Positions 52,652-62,509 of a stretch of DNA of 64,000 nucleotides are shown piece after piece; position 1 is the first letter of the stretch; each line of letters begins with the position of its first letter. Origin of the DNA: Algoriphagus sp. Y33 (GTDB lineage Bacteria > Bacteroidota > Bacteroidia > Cytophagales > Cyclobacteriaceae). The stretch lies in contig NZ_CP061947.1 of NCBI RefSeq assembly GCF_014838715.1, positions 5,632,001 to 5,696,000 on the forward strand, in the 5' to 3' direction. The notes under the pieces were generated by a model. It had not been told where the DNA came from and ran no database searches. It saw nothing but the letters and a program-made list of their open reading frames with translations. A program made the position numbers and the translations under genes.

Positions 52652-53647
52652 TTAACGTAAAAGTTTACCGACATTTTTTCCTTCCACAAGCTGATTGACC
52701 TCATCGATAGAGACGAAGTTTGCATCTCCCGGAATAGAGTGCTTCAATACCGAGGCGGCAACCGCAAAATCCAATGCGCCCTGATCATCTAGGTTAAGTA
52801 AGCCATAAATCAGCCCTGCCATGAAGGCATCGCCGCCCCCAATTCTATCCACGATGTGGGTCATCTCGTAGGTTTTGGATTCCAGCAAAGATTCTCTATT
52901 CCAAAGAACTCCGCCTAGGTTGTTTTCAGAAGCACTGATTGAATCACGATGTGTGGTTGAAACATATTTTAGGGAAGGACACATTCTTTTTGCTTTTTCA
53001 CAGGCTTGCAGGTAGTCTGTCTCTTTGATTCCCATGCAGTTTTCGAAGTCTGTCAGCCCGGCAATAATCAGGTGAGAAGGGGCTATCAATTCCGGCATAA
53101 TGTCCATAGGACCTTTGCCATATTGCCATAGATTTCTGCGGTAATTGATGTCTGCGCTTATTTTCACACCAAGTTTAGAAGCGGCGAGTACTGCAGCTTT
53201 GCAAAGATCTGCGGCGGATTGGGAAATAGCCGGAGTAATTCCTGTCCAATGAAACCAGTCCGCACCTTCAAATATTGTTTCCCAATCAAAATCTTCCACA
53301 TTGACTTGGGCAAATGCCGAATCAAAGCGATCATAGATGATTTTTGAGGAGCGCTGCATGGCTCCGTTTTCGACAAAGTAGACCCCCATTCTTCCCTCGT
53401 TATAGCGAATAAATGAAGTGTCTACTCCGGCAAATCTAAGCCCGCTTACCGCCGCTTTGGCGATTTCGTGATCTGGGAATGAAGTCACGTGGGCGGCAGA
53501 TAATCCCCAATAGGCGAGGGAAACAGCCACATTTGCTTCTGCACCCCCGTAGTTTACTTCGTAGGATTGTGTGTTTACAAAGCGTTCATGCCCCGGAGTG
53601 GATAGGCGGAGCATGATTTCACCAAGCGTGATTATTCTTTTATTCAT
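52652..53647 (-). CDS. kdgK: 2-keto-3-deoxygluconate kinase (PfkB family)
   Basis: The 331-residue PfkB kinase phosphorylates KDG to KDPG. The N-terminal G-G-A-E-A-N-V-A-V motif and the catalytic region D-R-I-G-G-G-D-A-F-M-A-G near residue 272 are intact; the usual G-A-G-D is G-G-G-D here. Its adjacency to the KDPG aldolase gene supports the KDG assignment over other PfkB sugars. No uronate isomerase or dehydratase gene is in the window. Confidence 0.9.
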   Translation of the reverse strand: MNKRIITLGEIMLRLSTPGHERFVNTQSYEVNYGGAEANVAVSLAYWGLSAAHVTSFPDHEIAKAAVSGLRFAGVDTSFIRYNEGRMGVYFVENGAMQRSSKIIYDRFDSAFAQVNVEDFDWETIFEGADWFHWTGITPAISQSAADLCKAAVLAASKLGVKISADINYRRNLWQYGKGPMDIMPELIAPSHLIIAGLTDFENCMGIKETDYLQACEKAKRMCPSLKYVSTTHRDSISASENNLGGVLWNRESLLESKTYEMTHIVDRIGGGDAFMAGLIYGLLNLDDQGALDFAVAASVLKHSIPGDANFVSIDEVNQLVEGKNVGKLLR

Positions 53648-53875
53648 CTATAGACTGTTTTACTATTTTGGATTTATCGGAAAAATAGGAATGATAAATT
53701 AAAATCCTCTTGATCTTAATGATTAGACAATAATAAACGCCATTTATTGGTTTACCAAGTAAAACCAGCTCAATTCTTTGCCAAAAATTGAATAGTTCCA
53801 AATGAAAATTGCAACGTATTTAAATGGGGGTTTGGATTTCTTTAGGGTTTTACCGTGCCTCTTCAGAATATTTTT

Positions 53876-53883
53876 CTAATTTT
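53876..53883 (+). promoter_or_regulatory. Possible -7 element for carB
   Basis: TAATTTTG fits TAnnTTTG and lies 48 bp before the carB ATG. No clear TTG element at 19 bp spacing. Confidence 0.35.
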
Positions 53884-53931
53884 GCCCCAATTTGGACTTA
53901 AGCAAAACTTTCTCTTCAATCTCCCTCTCTA

Positions 53932-56751
53932 ATGCCTAAAGATAGCAGTATAAAGCACGTTCTCATCATTGGTTCAGGTCCCATTGTCATTGGTCAAGCT
54001 TGCGAATTTGATTACGCAGGCTCACAGGCAGCCAGATCACTTCGCGAAGAAGGGATCACTGTCACGCTGATCAATTCGAATCCGGCGACTATTATGACTG
54101 ATCCTGTCACGGCCGACAATGTCTATTTGCTTCCTTTGGAAAAAAAATCCATCGTTAAAATTCTTAAAGATCATCCGGATATCGATGCAGTTCTTCCTAC
54201 CATGGGTGGGCAGACAGCCTTGAACCTAGCCATTGATTGCGAAAAAGGCGGTGTTTGGGCTAAGTACGATGTGAAAATGATCGGTGTAGATATAGACGCC
54301 ATCGATACAGCCGAAAATCGTGAGAAATTCAAAGCCCTGATGGAAAAAATTGGTGTGGGAGTATGTAAAGGAGCTACTGCCACCTCTTTTCTTCAAGGCA
54401 AAGAGATCGCCCAAGAAATAGGCTTCCCGCTTATCATCAGAGCTTCATATACTTTAGGAGGTGCCGGTGGAGCTTTTGTGGAAACTGCTGAAGATTTTGA
54501 AAAGGCACTTTCAGCAGGTCTTCAGGCCTCCCCGGTTCATGAAGTGTTGATAGAGCAAAGTATCCTTGGCTGGAAAGAATACGAGCTGGAGGTAATGCGT
54601 GACAATATCGGCAACATGATCGTGATCTGTTCTATCGAGAACTTTGATCCGATGGGTGTGCACACAGGTGATTCTATCACGGTGGCTCCTGCGATGACCT
54701 TGCCTGACACCACATATCAGCGCATGAGAAATTATGCCATCACGATGATGAACAGCATCGGGAATTTTGCAGGAGGATGTAACGTACAATTCTCGGTTAG
54801 CCCGGATAACTCAGAAATCATCGGTATCGAGATCAATCCACGGGTTTCCCGATCTTCAGCTTTGGCTTCTAAAGCAACCGGATATCCTATCGCAAAAGTA
54901 GCGGCTAAGTTAGCTATAGGTTACAACCTGGATGAATTGAAAAACTCAATTACCGGAACAACTTCGGCATTTTTTGAGCCTTCTATAGATTATGTGATCG
55001 TGAAAGTGCCACGCTGGAACTTTGATAAGTTCAAGGGGGCTGACAGGAGATTAGGACTGTCGATGAAGTCAGTAGGAGAGGTGATGGGAATTGGAAGAAA
55101 CTTCCAGGAAGCACTTCAGAAAGCTTGCCAGTCTCTTGAGATCAAGAGAAATGGTCTTGGGGCAGATGGCAAAGAACTACGTAATCAGGATGAGATTTTG
55201 TATTCCTTGGCCAATCCCAGCTGGAACAGACTTTTCCATATCTATGATGCATTCAAGCTTGGGATTTCCTTCCGTACTATCCAGGATCTGACCAAGATCG
55301 ACAAGTGGTTCTTGAAGCAGATTGAGGAATTGATCCACTTGGAAAAGGAAATAGGGAAATATAAGTTAGATACAATTCCTGTGGAATTGATGGACCTGGC
55401 TAAACGTAAAGGCTATGCTGACCGCCAGATTGCGCACCTGTTTGATTGCTTGGAAAGCGAAGTTTTCGACAAGCGATACAAGGAAATGGGCATCAAGCGT
55501 GTGTATAAATTGGTGGATACCTGCGCAGCAGAATTCGAAGCTAAGACTCCGTATTATTACTCTTCTTTTGGATCTGAAAATGAATCTGTAAAATCAGACC
55601 GTAAAAAAGTAGTAGTACTAGGCTCTGGTCCGAACCGCGTAGGTCAGGGAATTGAATTCGATTACTCTTGTGTACATGGAGTTTTGGCGGCTAAGGAGTG
55701 TGGCTATGAGACGATCATGATCAATTGTAATCCGGAGACGGTTTCAACGGACTTTGATATTGCGGATAAACTTTACTTTGAGCCGGTATTCTGGGAGCAT
55801 ATCTACGAGATCATCCTTCACGAGCAGCCTGAGGGTGTGATCGTGCAGCTGGGAGGGCAGACTGCCTTGAAGCTTGCTGAGAAGCTGGAGAAATACGGTA
55901 TCAAGATTATCGGTACAAGCTTCGAGGCTTTGGATTTGGCTGAAGACAGAGGTAGATTTTCGTCTCTTTTGAAAGATCTGGATGTTCCTTATCCTGAGTT
56001 TGGAACGATTCACAATACTGACGAAGCGCTAGAGCTTTGTAAGACGATAGGATTTCCTCTTTTAGTACGTCCCAGCTACGTGTTGGGTGGTCAAGGGATG
56101 AAGATCGTGATCAATGAGAAGGAACTGGAGCAGCATGTGGTGGATGTGCTGAGAGATATTCCCAATAACGAGATTCTGCTCGATCACTTTCTGGAAGGGG
56201 CTATTGAAGCGGAAGCTGATGCGATTTGTGATGGGGAGAATGTATATATCATCGGAATCATGCAGCATATTGAGCCTGCGGGAATCCACTCAGGTGATTC
56301 TTACGCCGTACTTCCTCCATATAACTTGGGAGATTTGGTGATTCGCCAGATCGAAACATACACGGAGAAAATTGCCCTTGCCCTGAGAACTGTCGGATTG
56401 ATCAATATTCAGTTTGCAATCAAAAACGATAAGGTCTATATCATCGAGGCAAACCCGAGAGCTTCCCGTACAGTGCCGTTTATTTGCAAGGCTTATAGAG
56501 AACCTTATGTGAATTACGCCGTAAAGGTGATGTTGGGAGAGAAAAAAGTTACCGATTTTGAATTCAAACCTTACAAGAAAGGTTATGCTATCAAAGAGCC
56601 TGTTTTCTCTTTCCATAAATTCCCGAAAGTAAATAAAGAATTGGGTCCTGAAATGAAATCCACCGGTGAAGCGATTTACTTTATCGATGATCTGATGGAT
56701 GATTATTTCTTGAAAATCTACGCAGAGAGAAATCTGTATCTGAGTAGATAA
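53932..56751 (+). CDS. carB: Carbamoyl-phosphate synthase large subunit, short form
   Basis: CarB makes carbamoyl phosphate from bicarbonate, ammonia and two ATP for arginine and pyrimidine synthesis. Both ATP-grasp halves are present: the first begins I-G-S-G-P-I-V-I-G-Q-A-C-E-F-D-Y-A-G-S and the second V-L-G-S-G-P-N-R-V-G-Q-G-I-E-F-D-Y near residue 563. The protein is 939 residues and ends soon after the second synthase domain, without the C-terminal MGS-like allosteric domain of the 1,073-residue E. coli enzyme, as is usual in Bacteroidota. The small subunit CarA gene is not adjacent. A DUF4834 gene follows 23 bp downstream. Confidence 0.96.
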   Translation: MPKDSSIKHVLIIGSGPIVIGQACEFDYAGSQAARSLREEGITVTLINSNPATIMTDPVTADNVYLLPLEKKSIVKILKDHPDIDAVLPTMGGQTALNLAIDCEKGGVWAKYDVKMIGVDIDAIDTAENREKFKALMEKIGVGVCKGATATSFLQGKEIAQEIGFPLIIRASYTLGGAGGAFVETAEDFEKALSAGLQASPVHEVLIEQSILGWKEYELEVMRDNIGNMIVICSIENFDPMGVHTGDSITVAPAMTLPDTTYQRMRNYAITMMNSIGNFAGGCNVQFSVSPDNSEIIGIEINPRVSRSSALASKATGYPIAKVAAKLAIGYNLDELKNSITGTTSAFFEPSIDYVIVKVPRWNFDKFKGADRRLGLSMKSVGEVMGIGRNFQEALQKACQSLEIKRNGLGADGKELRNQDEILYSLANPSWNRLFHIYDAFKLGISFRTIQDLTKIDKWFLKQIEELIHLEKEIGKYKLDTIPVELMDLAKRKGYADRQIAHLFDCLESEVFDKRYKEMGIKRVYKLVDTCAAEFEAKTPYYYSSFGSENESVKSDRKKVVVLGSGPNRVGQGIEFDYSCVHGVLAAKECGYETIMINCNPETVSTDFDIADKLYFEPVFWEHIYEIILHEQPEGVIVQLGGQTALKLAEKLEKYGIKIIGTSFEALDLAEDRGRFSSLLKDLDVPYPEFGTIHNTDEALELCKTIGFPLLVRPSYVLGGQGMKIVINEKELEQHVVDVLRDIPNNEILLDHFLEGAIEAEADAICDGENVYIIGIMQHIEPAGIHSGDSYAVLPPYNLGDLVIRQIETYTEKIALALRTVGLINIQFAIKNDKVYIIEANPRASRTVPFICKAYREPYVNYAVKVMLGEKKVTDFEFKPYKKGYAIKEPVFSFHKFPKVNKELGPEMKSTGEAIYFIDDLMDDYFLKIYAERNLYLSR

Positions 56752-56774
56752 TTTCGAACCAAAAAAAAGAGCCG

Positions 56775-57041
56775 ATGGGCGGATTATTAAAATTTGTAGT
56801 TATTCTTTTAGGGATTGGCTGGCTTCTGGGCCAGCTAATCCGATATTTCCTTCGAAGCAAATTGGCTAAGTTTGCCCAGCAGGTGAATGAAGTGGCCAGG
56901 GAGGAGCAACGTGCCCAGCGGCATGCTTCTACCCCGAAGGATGAGGTAGTCGTGGATTATGTCCCAAAACGGCAACAAGAAAAGATTCACAAGGATATTA
57001 AAGGCGGTGAGTACGTCGATTATGAAGAAGTGAAGGAGTGA
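56775..57041 (+). CDS. DUF4834 family small membrane protein
   Basis: The 88-residue protein has one N-terminal membrane segment (V-V-I-L-L-G-I-G-W-L-L-G-Q-L-I) followed by a charged cytoplasmic tail with V-D-Y-V-P-K and the terminal E-Y-V-D-Y-E-E-V-K. It matches DUF4834, a Bacteroidota-restricted family of unknown function. It is 23 bp after carB and ends in a strong terminator that overlaps its last codons. Confidence 0.85.
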   Translation: MGGLLKFVVILLGIGWLLGQLIRYFLRSKLAKFAQQVNEVAREEQRAQRHASTPKDEVVVDYVPKRQQEKIHKDIKGGEYVDYEEVKE

Positions 57042-57060
57042 TCCTTCACTTTTTTCTTTT
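57029..57060 (+). terminator. Terminator of the carB-DUF4834 unit
   Basis: AGTGAAGGA (57029-57037) and TCCTTCACT (57042-57050) form a 9-bp stem with a GTGA loop, followed by a long T tract. The stem overlaps the final codons of the DUF4834 gene. Confidence 0.9.
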
Positions 57061-57061
57061 T

Positions 57062-57093
57062 AGCCGCAAAGTGCGCTAAGTTTTCGCAAAGTC
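57062..57093. repeat. CGCAAAG-type intergenic repeat
   Basis: Blocks GCCGCAAAGTGCGC and TTTTCGCAAAG belong to the repeat type also seen near 37740, 47736 and 62373. Non-coding. Confidence 0.45.
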
Positions 57094-57236
57094 AGCAGAT
57101 TCAATGTGTTGTCCTTCTTCCCCACATGCCGGACTAGTGAAGCTTTTTTTATTTACTTCATTTGGATTGTTATGGCAATTGAGTGCTATGAGCTATCCTG
57201 GCTGGGATTAGAAACTTAAAGCCTATCCGAAGTTCT

Positions 57237-58430
57237 TTATTCTAGCTTAGCCAAGCTACACCAAAAAACCTTGAATCCGCTTTGGGTTTTTGTGCCGATC
57301 AAAAAATCTTCCCCACCGTCTTTTACTCCTAGTTTTTTCTTCAAAATTTCAGAACCTGTGGCGTAATTTCGGGTAATTACATTCACTTTTCCTGAAGGAA
57401 ATAACTTTTTAATCTCAGTTTTCTTGGGCTGTACTTCCTGAATCACTTGGAATATTCTAGCGGGGATTTCTTTCGGAACTTCAGATGAAGTGTACAAGTG
57501 GCTATTTGGGTCTAGTTTTCTCAAGCCAAATCGTTCTCCAAATGTCTTAAATGCCCCAGCCTTTAATACTGCTGAAAATGGCTCAATCAAATACTTGTCT
57601 ACTTTCCCGAACTTTGAAGTAATTTCTTCTTCCTCGCTTGGCTCAAATGAAAAACAAGTTTCCCTGCCACTCAGATCAATAGCTTCTACTGCCAAAGGAA
57701 ATTCCGAAGAGCTTTTGCTCCAGTGTAAGAGCAACTCTTTCACTTCATTTTTTACGGAAATCACTTGCACCTTCCTGATATCAGGAAGCTCACTGAGTGC
57801 CTGAGAAATATCCAGCATAGGCGATACTTTCAACAAAATCGAGTCGGCTTTGCTTTTCATCATTTCCCATGAGCTGACCACATCAGGCTCGCAATCCGCC
57901 AGTTTGTAAAGCTTTTGGTTGCCTTTTCCTCTACGTGCAGGGTCAGCATAGATCAGGTCAAAATGGTGTTCAGTCTGAACCAAAAAGGTCAGTCCGTTAC
58001 CTGTTGCGATAGTGAATTTAGACGGGGCAAGAATATCTAAATTATGCTTTGCAATCTCCGCCAGTTCCTCCTGCTGCTCGCAGTAAATGGCTTTTTCAAA
58101 ATGCTTGCTTAAGAAATAACTATCCACTCCAAATCCTCCAGTGAGATCTATCATCAGCTGACCTTTTCTCTTCCTGGCCTTAAATTCAGCAGTTTGCTCG
58201 GATGAGCTTTGCTCCAAAGAAATAGAAGGGGGGAAGATCAGTTCAGGTTTGGATGTCCAAGTAGGAAGTTTCTTGGCTGCTTTTTGTCTTGCTGAGATCT
58301 GTTGTACGGCTGCCTTTAGGTCAAAATCAGTTTTGCCCTGATGCCTAAAAAGCAAAAGTGCAGGATCTTCGGTAAGATGATCCTGCACAAATTGTTGGAA
58401 GTCGGCCCGATGATATTGGGTCAAATCCAT
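57237..58430 (-). CDS. THUMP-like/PG_1098-type class I SAM methyltransferase
   Basis: The 397-residue protein has a central class I methyltransferase domain with motif I D-L-T-G-G-F-G-V-D near residue 95 and a Y-A-D-P-A-R-R-G-K-G-N motif near 157, flanked by an N-terminal helical region and a C-terminal ferredoxin-like THUMP-like domain of the PG_1098 type. Members probably methylate RNA, but the target is not established. The start overlaps the asd stop by one base, so it is translated after asd. Confidence 0.85.
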   Translation of the reverse strand: MDLTQYHRADFQQFVQDHLTEDPALLLFRHQGKTDFDLKAAVQQISARQKAAKKLPTWTSKPELIFPPSISLEQSSSEQTAEFKARKRKGQLMIDLTGGFGVDSYFLSKHFEKAIYCEQQEELAEIAKHNLDILAPSKFTIATGNGLTFLVQTEHHFDLIYADPARRGKGNQKLYKLADCEPDVVSSWEMMKSKADSILLKVSPMLDISQALSELPDIRKVQVISVKNEVKELLLHWSKSSSEFPLAVEAIDLSGRETCFSFEPSEEEEITSKFGKVDKYLIEPFSAVLKAGAFKTFGERFGLRKLDPNSHLYTSSEVPKEIPARIFQVIQEVQPKKTEIKKLFPSGKVNVITRNYATGSEILKKKLGVKDGGEDFLIGTKTQSGFKVFWCSLAKLE

Positions 58431-59419
58431 TAAATCAAGCCGTTTGCGAGTGCGTATTCAGCGATTTGTACTGCATTGGTTGCTGCGCCTTTTCTAAGGT
58501 TGTCAGCTACAATCCACATATTCAGCGTATTCGCCTGAGATTCATCTCTTCTCAAGCGGCCTACGAATACCTCGTCTTTCTTATGCGCAGTGATCGGCAT
58601 AGGGTAGATGAAGTTGGCCGGGTCATCCTGTACGATTACTCCCGGAGCTGCAGCCAGCAATTCACGAACCTCAGCCAAATCAAAGTCTTCTTTGAACTCC
58701 ACGTTTACTGCCTCCGAGTGGCCACCCATAGTTGGGATTCTCACTGTAGTTGCAGTTACTTGGATTGTATCATCACTGAAGATTTTCTTGGTCTCCTTGA
58801 TCATCTTCATTTCCTCTTTTGTATAGCCGTTGTCCTGGAACACATCTATATGGGGAAGTACGTTCATGTCGATTTTGTGCGGATAGACCATTTCTGGGGT
58901 TTCGCCTGCACGCTCAGCCATCATCTGATCCACTGCCGCTTTGCCCGTACCTGTCACCGACTGGTAAGTGGATACCACTACTCTTTTGATGCCGTAGCGC
59001 TGGCGCAAAGGCTCCAGAGCCAATACCATTTGGATGGTAGAGCAATTTGGATTTGCGATAATCTTATCTTCTTTGGTCAGTTCTTTTGCGTTGATTTCCG
59101 GAACGATCAGTTTTTTGGTCGGATCCATTCTCCAGGCTGAAGAATTATCGATGACAATAGTACCTACTTCAGCAAACTTAGGAGCCCATTCTGTGGAAGT
59201 GCTCCCGCCAGCTGAAAAAATAGCCACCTCAGGTTTCAATGAAACAGCCTCAGCAAGACCGATAACAGTGTAGGGTTTACCCTTGTATTCGATCTGTTTA
59301 CCTACTGATCGCTCGCTGGCGACTAATAGAAGTTCGTCAAAAGGGAAATTGTGCTCTGCGAGCACCTCTAGGATTTCTGAGCCTACCAAGCCGGTAGCTC
59401 CTACCACTGCTAATTTCAT
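58430..59419 (-). CDS. asd: Aspartate-semialdehyde dehydrogenase
   Basis: Asd reduces aspartyl-4-phosphate to aspartate semialdehyde, feeding lysine/diaminopimelate, methionine and threonine synthesis. The 329-residue protein has the NADP motif G-A-T-G-L-V-G-S near residue 7, the catalytic Cys in N-P-N-C-S-T near 128 and the conserved His in G-G-H-S-E near 240. It overlaps the THUMP-like methyltransferase gene by one base. It is divergent from the large lamin-tail protein. Confidence 0.95.
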   Translation of the reverse strand: MKLAVVGATGLVGSEILEVLAEHNFPFDELLLVASERSVGKQIEYKGKPYTVIGLAEAVSLKPEVAIFSAGGSTSTEWAPKFAEVGTIVIDNSSAWRMDPTKKLIVPEINAKELTKEDKIIANPNCSTIQMVLALEPLRQRYGIKRVVVSTYQSVTGTGKAAVDQMMAERAGETPEMVYPHKIDMNVLPHIDVFQDNGYTKEEMKMIKETKKIFSDDTIQVTATTVRIPTMGGHSEAVNVEFKEDFDLAEVRELLAAAPGVIVQDDPANFIYPMPITAHKKDEVFVGRLRRDESQANTLNMWIVADNLRKGAATNAVQIAEYALANGLI

Positions 59420-59546
59420 CAGATTTTAAGTAGTTGTTGAAAATTTTTGAAGCACAAAAGTAAGTGCTACGGATTCATTTTCAGGCCTGTCCCCCAAAAA
59501 TTTTAATCAAAACCCCATAAAAATCAACATAAAGCATAGTTTGAGA

Positions 59547-59554
59547 TAATTTTG
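59547..59554 (+). promoter_or_regulatory. Possible -7 element for the lamin-tail protein gene
   Basis: TAATTTTG fits TAnnTTTG and ends 39 bp before the ATG at 59594. The upstream TTG element is not evident. Confidence 0.35.
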
Positions 59555-59593
59555 ATTAGTATATTTAGGTTACACTTTTTATCTGACAAGGAT

Positions 59594-62116
59594 ATGGCAG
59601 GCTTATTTTTTATTTGGCAATTGATCTATTTCTCTGTTTTCGTGCAGAGTGATTCAGAGGAAGCTCAGGTTAACAATCTGAGCCAGGATTTTGAAAGTGA
59701 ATTTGTCGTCCAGAATTATCCCAATGAATTTTTGCCCGACTGGTATGCGAATGAGCTCAGGGGTAGTTCTTCCCGTATTTATCAGGCAAATGGACTAGGT
59801 AGAAATGGAAGCAAAGCTTTGGCAGTGCAGCCTATTTCTTCTTTCAATGGTGAAATTACAATTAGACTTTCGCCACAAAACCTCAATGCCCCAAAAGTGC
59901 GGTTCTGGGCCAGGTCAGTCAAAAATGGCTCTGGCAACAGAGCTGCGGAGGTTTATTATAGCTTGGGAAGGGAATTGGATGGAGATTATTATGAGCGGGA
60001 AATCTTAGGAGGAGCAATGGAGTTTGGTAATGAAGATCAGGATTTTAGGTTGTTTGAGTTGGTCTTGCCGGATGATTTTTCTGAAGATGTGGAAGTTTTT
60101 CTCCGTCTGGAAATCCGCTACGGACCAGGTACAGGGACTTGTGCAAAATGGCTGATGGATGATTTTGACTTTGGGGAAATTGTAGAGGATAAAACTCCCC
60201 CAAAGGTCAAGCATGTCCGTGGTTATGATGAAAAACAAGTTGAGATTCAATTTGATGAAGCATTGGATCCCGTCTTTTCTGAATTTCTTATCAACTATAG
60301 GCTGGCTGGACAGGAGCCCGTAAGTGCTAAACTCAATTCTGATTCTTTAGTGTATTTGACTTTTCAAGAAAAGCTGGAAATGGGAGAGACGTATGATGTA
60401 GGGATTTCACAAATTCCTGATTTGGATGGAAATTTCCTTCGCGATACGCTGATTTCCTTTCAGTTTTGGGATCCTACTTTTATTCCTTCCAAAATGCTTG
60501 TGATCAACGAACTCATGCCTGCTCCCAAACCTGACCTCGATCTTCCGAATGTAGAATATGTGGAGGTTTATCATGCAGGAGAATACGAGATCAGGCTTGA
60601 CGGAATATCTTGGTCTAATTCCAGATCCACCGTGAATTTACAAGAAGAATGGATTCGACCGGGAGAATTCCTGCTTCTGGCTGCTGAAAATCAAGCTGCA
60701 TTTTTGGAGGATTATGGAAAAGTAATTCCTATAAGAAGTTGGCCTACTCTGTTGAATTCAGGTGATCAGCTAAGTTTAAAAGACGATCGGGGAAATCTGA
60801 TTGACATCATTTCCTATTCTACAAATAGCTGGGGAGGAAGTGAGTTTGCGGGTGGAGGTTACAGTTTGGAAGTTACCAATCCGTTTTATGCCTGTGAGCA
60901 AAGTGAATTTCTAGTTCCATCTGTTGATCCAATAAGGGGAACACCAGGAAGACAAAATTCAGTCTTTGACTTGTCGCCTGATGAAAGTCCTCCTGCTCTA
61001 GCTTCCTATGAATTCACTTCTGCAGGAAGCCTGCAATTGAATTTTTCAAAACCACTACTACCGGGTTTTGGCAAGTCTAATTTTTTATTTGAACCAAGTT
61101 TGGAGATAGATACTACGATCCTGTCAGGCTCCGGGCAAGTCCATGTTGTTTTCTCTCAGGAAGTTTTCCCCAATACGGTGTATGAGTTGAGCATAAGCGG
61201 CTTGATGGATTGCTCAGGAAATAAGTTTGTCCAAGTAGAGCCTGTGCAGCTTGTGCTGCCTGTGCAGGCTGAAATTGGGGATGTTTTGATAAATGAGCTT
61301 TTATTCAATCCGAAAACAGGCTCTCCGAAATTTGTAGAATTGATTAATGTGACTGATAATTACCTTGAAGTTAAAAGCTGGAAGCTTGCGCGTCTTGATA
61401 ATTCGGGAGAAATAGAGCATGTTAGGCAACTCAGTGCAAGTTCATTAATCCTTTACCCACGGGGTTTCTTGGCAATCACTACCGACCCTGATATGCTAAA
61501 ACTTGATTTTCCTAAGTCAGCATCTGGATCGTATGTCAAAATTGCAGCACTCCCAAGTTACCCGATCGCCGGTGGTACAGTTGTGTTATTGGATTCTGCG
61601 GGAAAGGTTGCAGAGTCATTTGCGTATTCAGAAAACCTTCACCATCCTCTGTTGAGAGATTCGAAGGGTGTTTCACTAGAGCGTCTTTCTGTTGACTCTC
61701 CAGCTTCTTTGCCTGTGAACTGGCATTCCGCCTCTGCGATGGAAGAGTATGCGACGCCGGGGCGAAAGAACTCTCAGGTGATTGTCGGAGAATTTGAAGG
61801 AGATTTGATTCAAATCTATCCTGAGGTGTTTGACCCGGAAGGAAGTAATGGAAACACATTTACTACTATCCGATATGAACTTGACCAGACTGGTTGGATA
61901 GGGAGTTTTAGAGTTTATTCCACTGCTGGCCAGTTGATTCAGGTATTGGCACAAAATGAATTATTGGGGGCATCAGGGTTGTTCTCTTGGACAGGAACAG
62001 ATAGTGGTGGAAGAATTGTACGGCCTGGCTATTATGTCTTATTAGTGGAGTTGTATGACTTGTCGGGGCGGATAAGGGTGATCAGAAAAACCATCGTGAT
62101 TGCGACAAAATTTTAA
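59594..62116 (+). CDS. Large exported protein with lamin-tail domains and FlgD-like C-terminus
   Basis: The ATG at 59594 yields 840 residues and a signal peptide (A-G-L-F-F-I-W-Q-L-I-Y-F-S-V-F-V); the longer start at 59552 is less likely. Two lamin-tail domains are visible from their openings, V-I-N-E-L-M-P near residue 306 and I-N-E-L-L-F-N-P near 563, separated by Ig-like beta domains (D-K-T-P-P-K-V and D-E-S-P-P-A-L). The C-terminal 90 residues read like an FlgD/Por-type beta domain (S-F-R-V-Y-S-T-A-G-Q, then G-Y-Y-V-L-L-V-E). Such proteins are exported and may be cell-surface or type IX-secreted; no separate function is known. Confidence 0.85.
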   Translation: MAGLFFIWQLIYFSVFVQSDSEEAQVNNLSQDFESEFVVQNYPNEFLPDWYANELRGSSSRIYQANGLGRNGSKALAVQPISSFNGEITIRLSPQNLNAPKVRFWARSVKNGSGNRAAEVYYSLGRELDGDYYEREILGGAMEFGNEDQDFRLFELVLPDDFSEDVEVFLRLEIRYGPGTGTCAKWLMDDFDFGEIVEDKTPPKVKHVRGYDEKQVEIQFDEALDPVFSEFLINYRLAGQEPVSAKLNSDSLVYLTFQEKLEMGETYDVGISQIPDLDGNFLRDTLISFQFWDPTFIPSKMLVINELMPAPKPDLDLPNVEYVEVYHAGEYEIRLDGISWSNSRSTVNLQEEWIRPGEFLLLAAENQAAFLEDYGKVIPIRSWPTLLNSGDQLSLKDDRGNLIDIISYSTNSWGGSEFAGGGYSLEVTNPFYACEQSEFLVPSVDPIRGTPGRQNSVFDLSPDESPPALASYEFTSAGSLQLNFSKPLLPGFGKSNFLFEPSLEIDTTILSGSGQVHVVFSQEVFPNTVYELSISGLMDCSGNKFVQVEPVQLVLPVQAEIGDVLINELLFNPKTGSPKFVELINVTDNYLEVKSWKLARLDNSGEIEHVRQLSASSLILYPRGFLAITTDPDMLKLDFPKSASGSYVKIAALPSYPIAGGTVVLLDSAGKVAESFAYSENLHHPLLRDSKGVSLERLSVDSPASLPVNWHSASAMEEYATPGRKNSQVIVGEFEGDLIQIYPEVFDPEGSNGNTFTTIRYELDQTGWIGSFRVYSTAGQLIQVLAQNELLGASGLFSWTGTDSGGRIVRPGYYVLLVELYDLSGRIRVIRKTIVIATKF

Positions 62117-62175
62117 TTTTTTTCTATTTTAAAAAGTAGAAAACAGTATCTTAAAAAGCGTAACACCCCTAGACC

Positions 62176-62346
62176 ATGGAAAAAGACCTTATTGGCCAAG
62201 CTCTGCAGCTGATTCACCTGCAGAATGGCAAAGACCTCAAGGAGGTTGCTCAGTACTTGAATATGAAGTATCGGATAGATGCTGATGCATTGGTTCTCCA
62301 GAGTAGATTAAAAAAAATCATATTAGAAGAGAAAGCCGTGGCATGA
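62176..62346 (+). CDS. Short hypothetical ORF, 56 residues
   Basis: ATG at 62176 to TGA at 62344 encodes a charged helical protein (M-E-K-D-L-I-G-Q-A-L, then K-D-L-K-E-V-A-Q-Y-L-N-M-K-Y-R-I-D, ending E-E-K-A-V-A). Codon use looks natural and a terminator overlaps the 3' end, so it is likely a real small gene. I do not recognise a family. Confidence 0.6.
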   Translation: MEKDLIGQALQLIHLQNGKDLKEVAQYLNMKYRIDADALVLQSRLKKIILEEKAVA

Positions 62347-62357
62347 TGGCTTTTTTT
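62332..62357 (+). terminator. Terminator at the end of the small ORF
   Basis: AAAGCC (62332-62337) and GGCTTT (62348-62353) form a stem followed by a T tract. It includes the stop codon region of the 56-residue ORF. Confidence 0.65.
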
Positions 62358-62372
62358 GTGAAAGTTTAGTTT

Positions 62373-62410
62373 TTCCACTGAGGACACTAAGGTTTTCGCA
62401 GAGGTCACAG
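62373..62410. repeat. Degenerate CGCAGAGG-type intergenic repeat
   Basis: TTTTCGCAGAGG preceded by CACTGAGGACACTAAGG is a weak member of the intergenic repeat type listed at 37700, 47736 and 57062. Confidence 0.35.
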
Positions 62411-62509
62411 TTAGAAATAATTTTCTTGGAAATCCAACGTGTCCATGTATTTTAGAGAACTAATTCTAAAAAGATCCGTCCCAATACTATTATCTAATTT
62501 TAGCAGGCT

